A DNA stretch of 52,926 nucleotides. Source: Nocardioides sp. GTDB lineage: Bacteria > Actinomycetota > Actinomycetes > Propionibacteriales > Nocardioidaceae. Shown piece after piece: positions 52,737-52,926 of the stretch. The translations under genes were made by a program, and so were the position numbers. The stretch spans positions 1 to 52,926 of the forward strand of contig NZ_JAOPXV010000166.1 in the NCBI RefSeq assembly GCF_025964975.1, written 5' to 3'. Under the pieces are notes generated by a model. The model did no database searches and was not told where the DNA came from. It saw nothing but the letters and a program-made list of their open reading frames with translations. The first letter of the stretch is position 1; each line of letters opens with the position of its first letter.

Positions 52737-52765
52737 AAGCCCCCGTGTTGTGTGCACGGGGGCTT
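52737..52765 (-). terminator. Hairpin downstream of the tRNA remnant
   Basis: AAGCCCCCGTG (52737-52747) and CACGGGGGCTT (52755-52765) pair perfectly around TTGTGTG. On the minus strand it follows the tRNA 3'-end remnant by nine bases and ends in CTTTG, as tRNA terminators do. It also works as a plus-strand stop. Confidence 0.65.
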
Positions 52766-52774
52766 CGTCCGATC

Positions 52775-52818
52775 TGTGTGCCTGTAGGGATCCGAACCCC
52801 AAACCTTCTGATCCGTAG
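52775..52818 (-). repeat. 3' part of a tRNA-Arg-like gene (anticodon loop to acceptor), probable attachment-site remnant
   Basis: On the minus strand the sequence starts with a CTACGGA anticodon loop (anticodon ACG, Arg) and the 3' strand of the anticodon stem TCAGA. It continues through a T-arm (GGGGTTCGGATCCC) and an acceptor 3' strand CAGGCAC plus ACA. The 5' half that should precede it is absent; unrelated sequence lies at 52819-52926. The T-loop has G where A58 is expected, so it is not a working tRNA. Such 3' halves are left by integrases that target tRNA genes. From 52819 to the edge no gene is certain. Confidence 0.55.
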
Positions 52819-52926
52819 GTGGACGCAACTTCAGTGACGTCCAGCAGAGTGGTGTACGGGTCACCGGTAAGGGTGTCGCTGTAGAAGCAGTGACGGCCAC
52901 CGCGTGATCCTTCGAGTGATCTCCTA
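52819..52926 (-). other. Possible truncated reading frame entering from the right edge
   Basis: One minus-strand frame is open from the right edge and protein-like (RGGRHCFYSDTLTGDPYTTL then LDVTEVAS). It runs into the tRNA remnant without a stop and reads on as nonsense to 52479, as expected if a gene was cut at an integration site. I do not recognise the protein. Confidence 0.25.

Noticed and set aside
52775-52818. Functional tRNA-Arg gene
   Set aside because: No 5' half or D-arm follows on the minus strand and the T-loop lacks A58.
1-52926. CRISPR array, insertion sequence, integrase or prophage
   Set aside because: No spaced repeats, transposase or integrase motifs, or phage structural genes were seen on either strand.

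Overview
The window reads as chromosomal DNA of a high-GC Gram-positive actinobacterium, most likely a Nocardioides-like member of the Nocardioidaceae. The taxon is inferred from very high GC at third codon positions, frequent GTG starts, a recC-recB-recD operon, an F420/luciferase-type oxidoreductase, a single-chain acyl-CoA carboxylase and NarL/DesK-type two-component genes. No 16S rRNA or other decisive marker is present.

Bases 1-29.5 kb look like ordinary core or semi-core chromosome. A frameshifted collagen-like gene end sits at the left edge. It is followed on the minus strand by a glycosyltransferase, an ACT-domain protein and the overlapping recC-recB-recD operon (2.0-10.6 kb), then a small CsbD-like stress protein. 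On the plus strand lies a complete five-gene peptide/nickel-type ABC importer (11.1-17.0 kb: lipoprotein, two permeases, two ATPases). Next come a DUF7218-like small protein, a luciferase-like oxidoreductase, a four-helix membrane protein, a 1842-residue fused biotin carboxylase/BCCP/carboxyltransferase (19.1-24.6 kb), a transketolase/AceE-like enzyme and a UvrA-like ABC ATPase (27.1-29.4 kb).

From about 29.5 kb the character changes to accessory DNA. After an Asp/Glu racemase there is a short stretch resembling a tRNA 3' end (30465-30488). Beside it lies a graveyard in which three unrelated gene fragments are spliced together (30502-31636). A similar but longer tRNA-Arg 3'-end remnant with hairpins lies at 52775-52818 near the right edge. 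I infer that roughly 30.5-52.8 kb may be an old genomic island or integration hot spot. No integrase is visible inside.

This accessory region holds: (i) a cupin-XRE regulator divergent from a thioredoxin-reductase-like flavoprotein and a tiny membrane protein; (ii) a signalling block made of a receiver-only response regulator, a sensor kinase that has lost its phospho-acceptor His and ATP-binding signatures, a normal histidine kinase and a LuxR-type response regulator; (iii) divergent from that block, a tightly coupled MMPL transporter and ABC exporter operon followed by SRPBCC and quinone-oxidoreductase genes; (iv) two DHA2-type drug/proton antiporters, a DJ-1/PfpI-like protein lacking its usual Cys, a large LAL-type LuxR regulator and a membrane-anchored alpha/beta hydrolase. 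The working model is envelope-stress or drug sensing that drives efflux. The most unusual element is the kinase/pseudokinase pair with an orphan receiver next to the MMPL-ABC operon. No complete tRNA or rRNA gene, CRISPR array, transposase or integrase was found.
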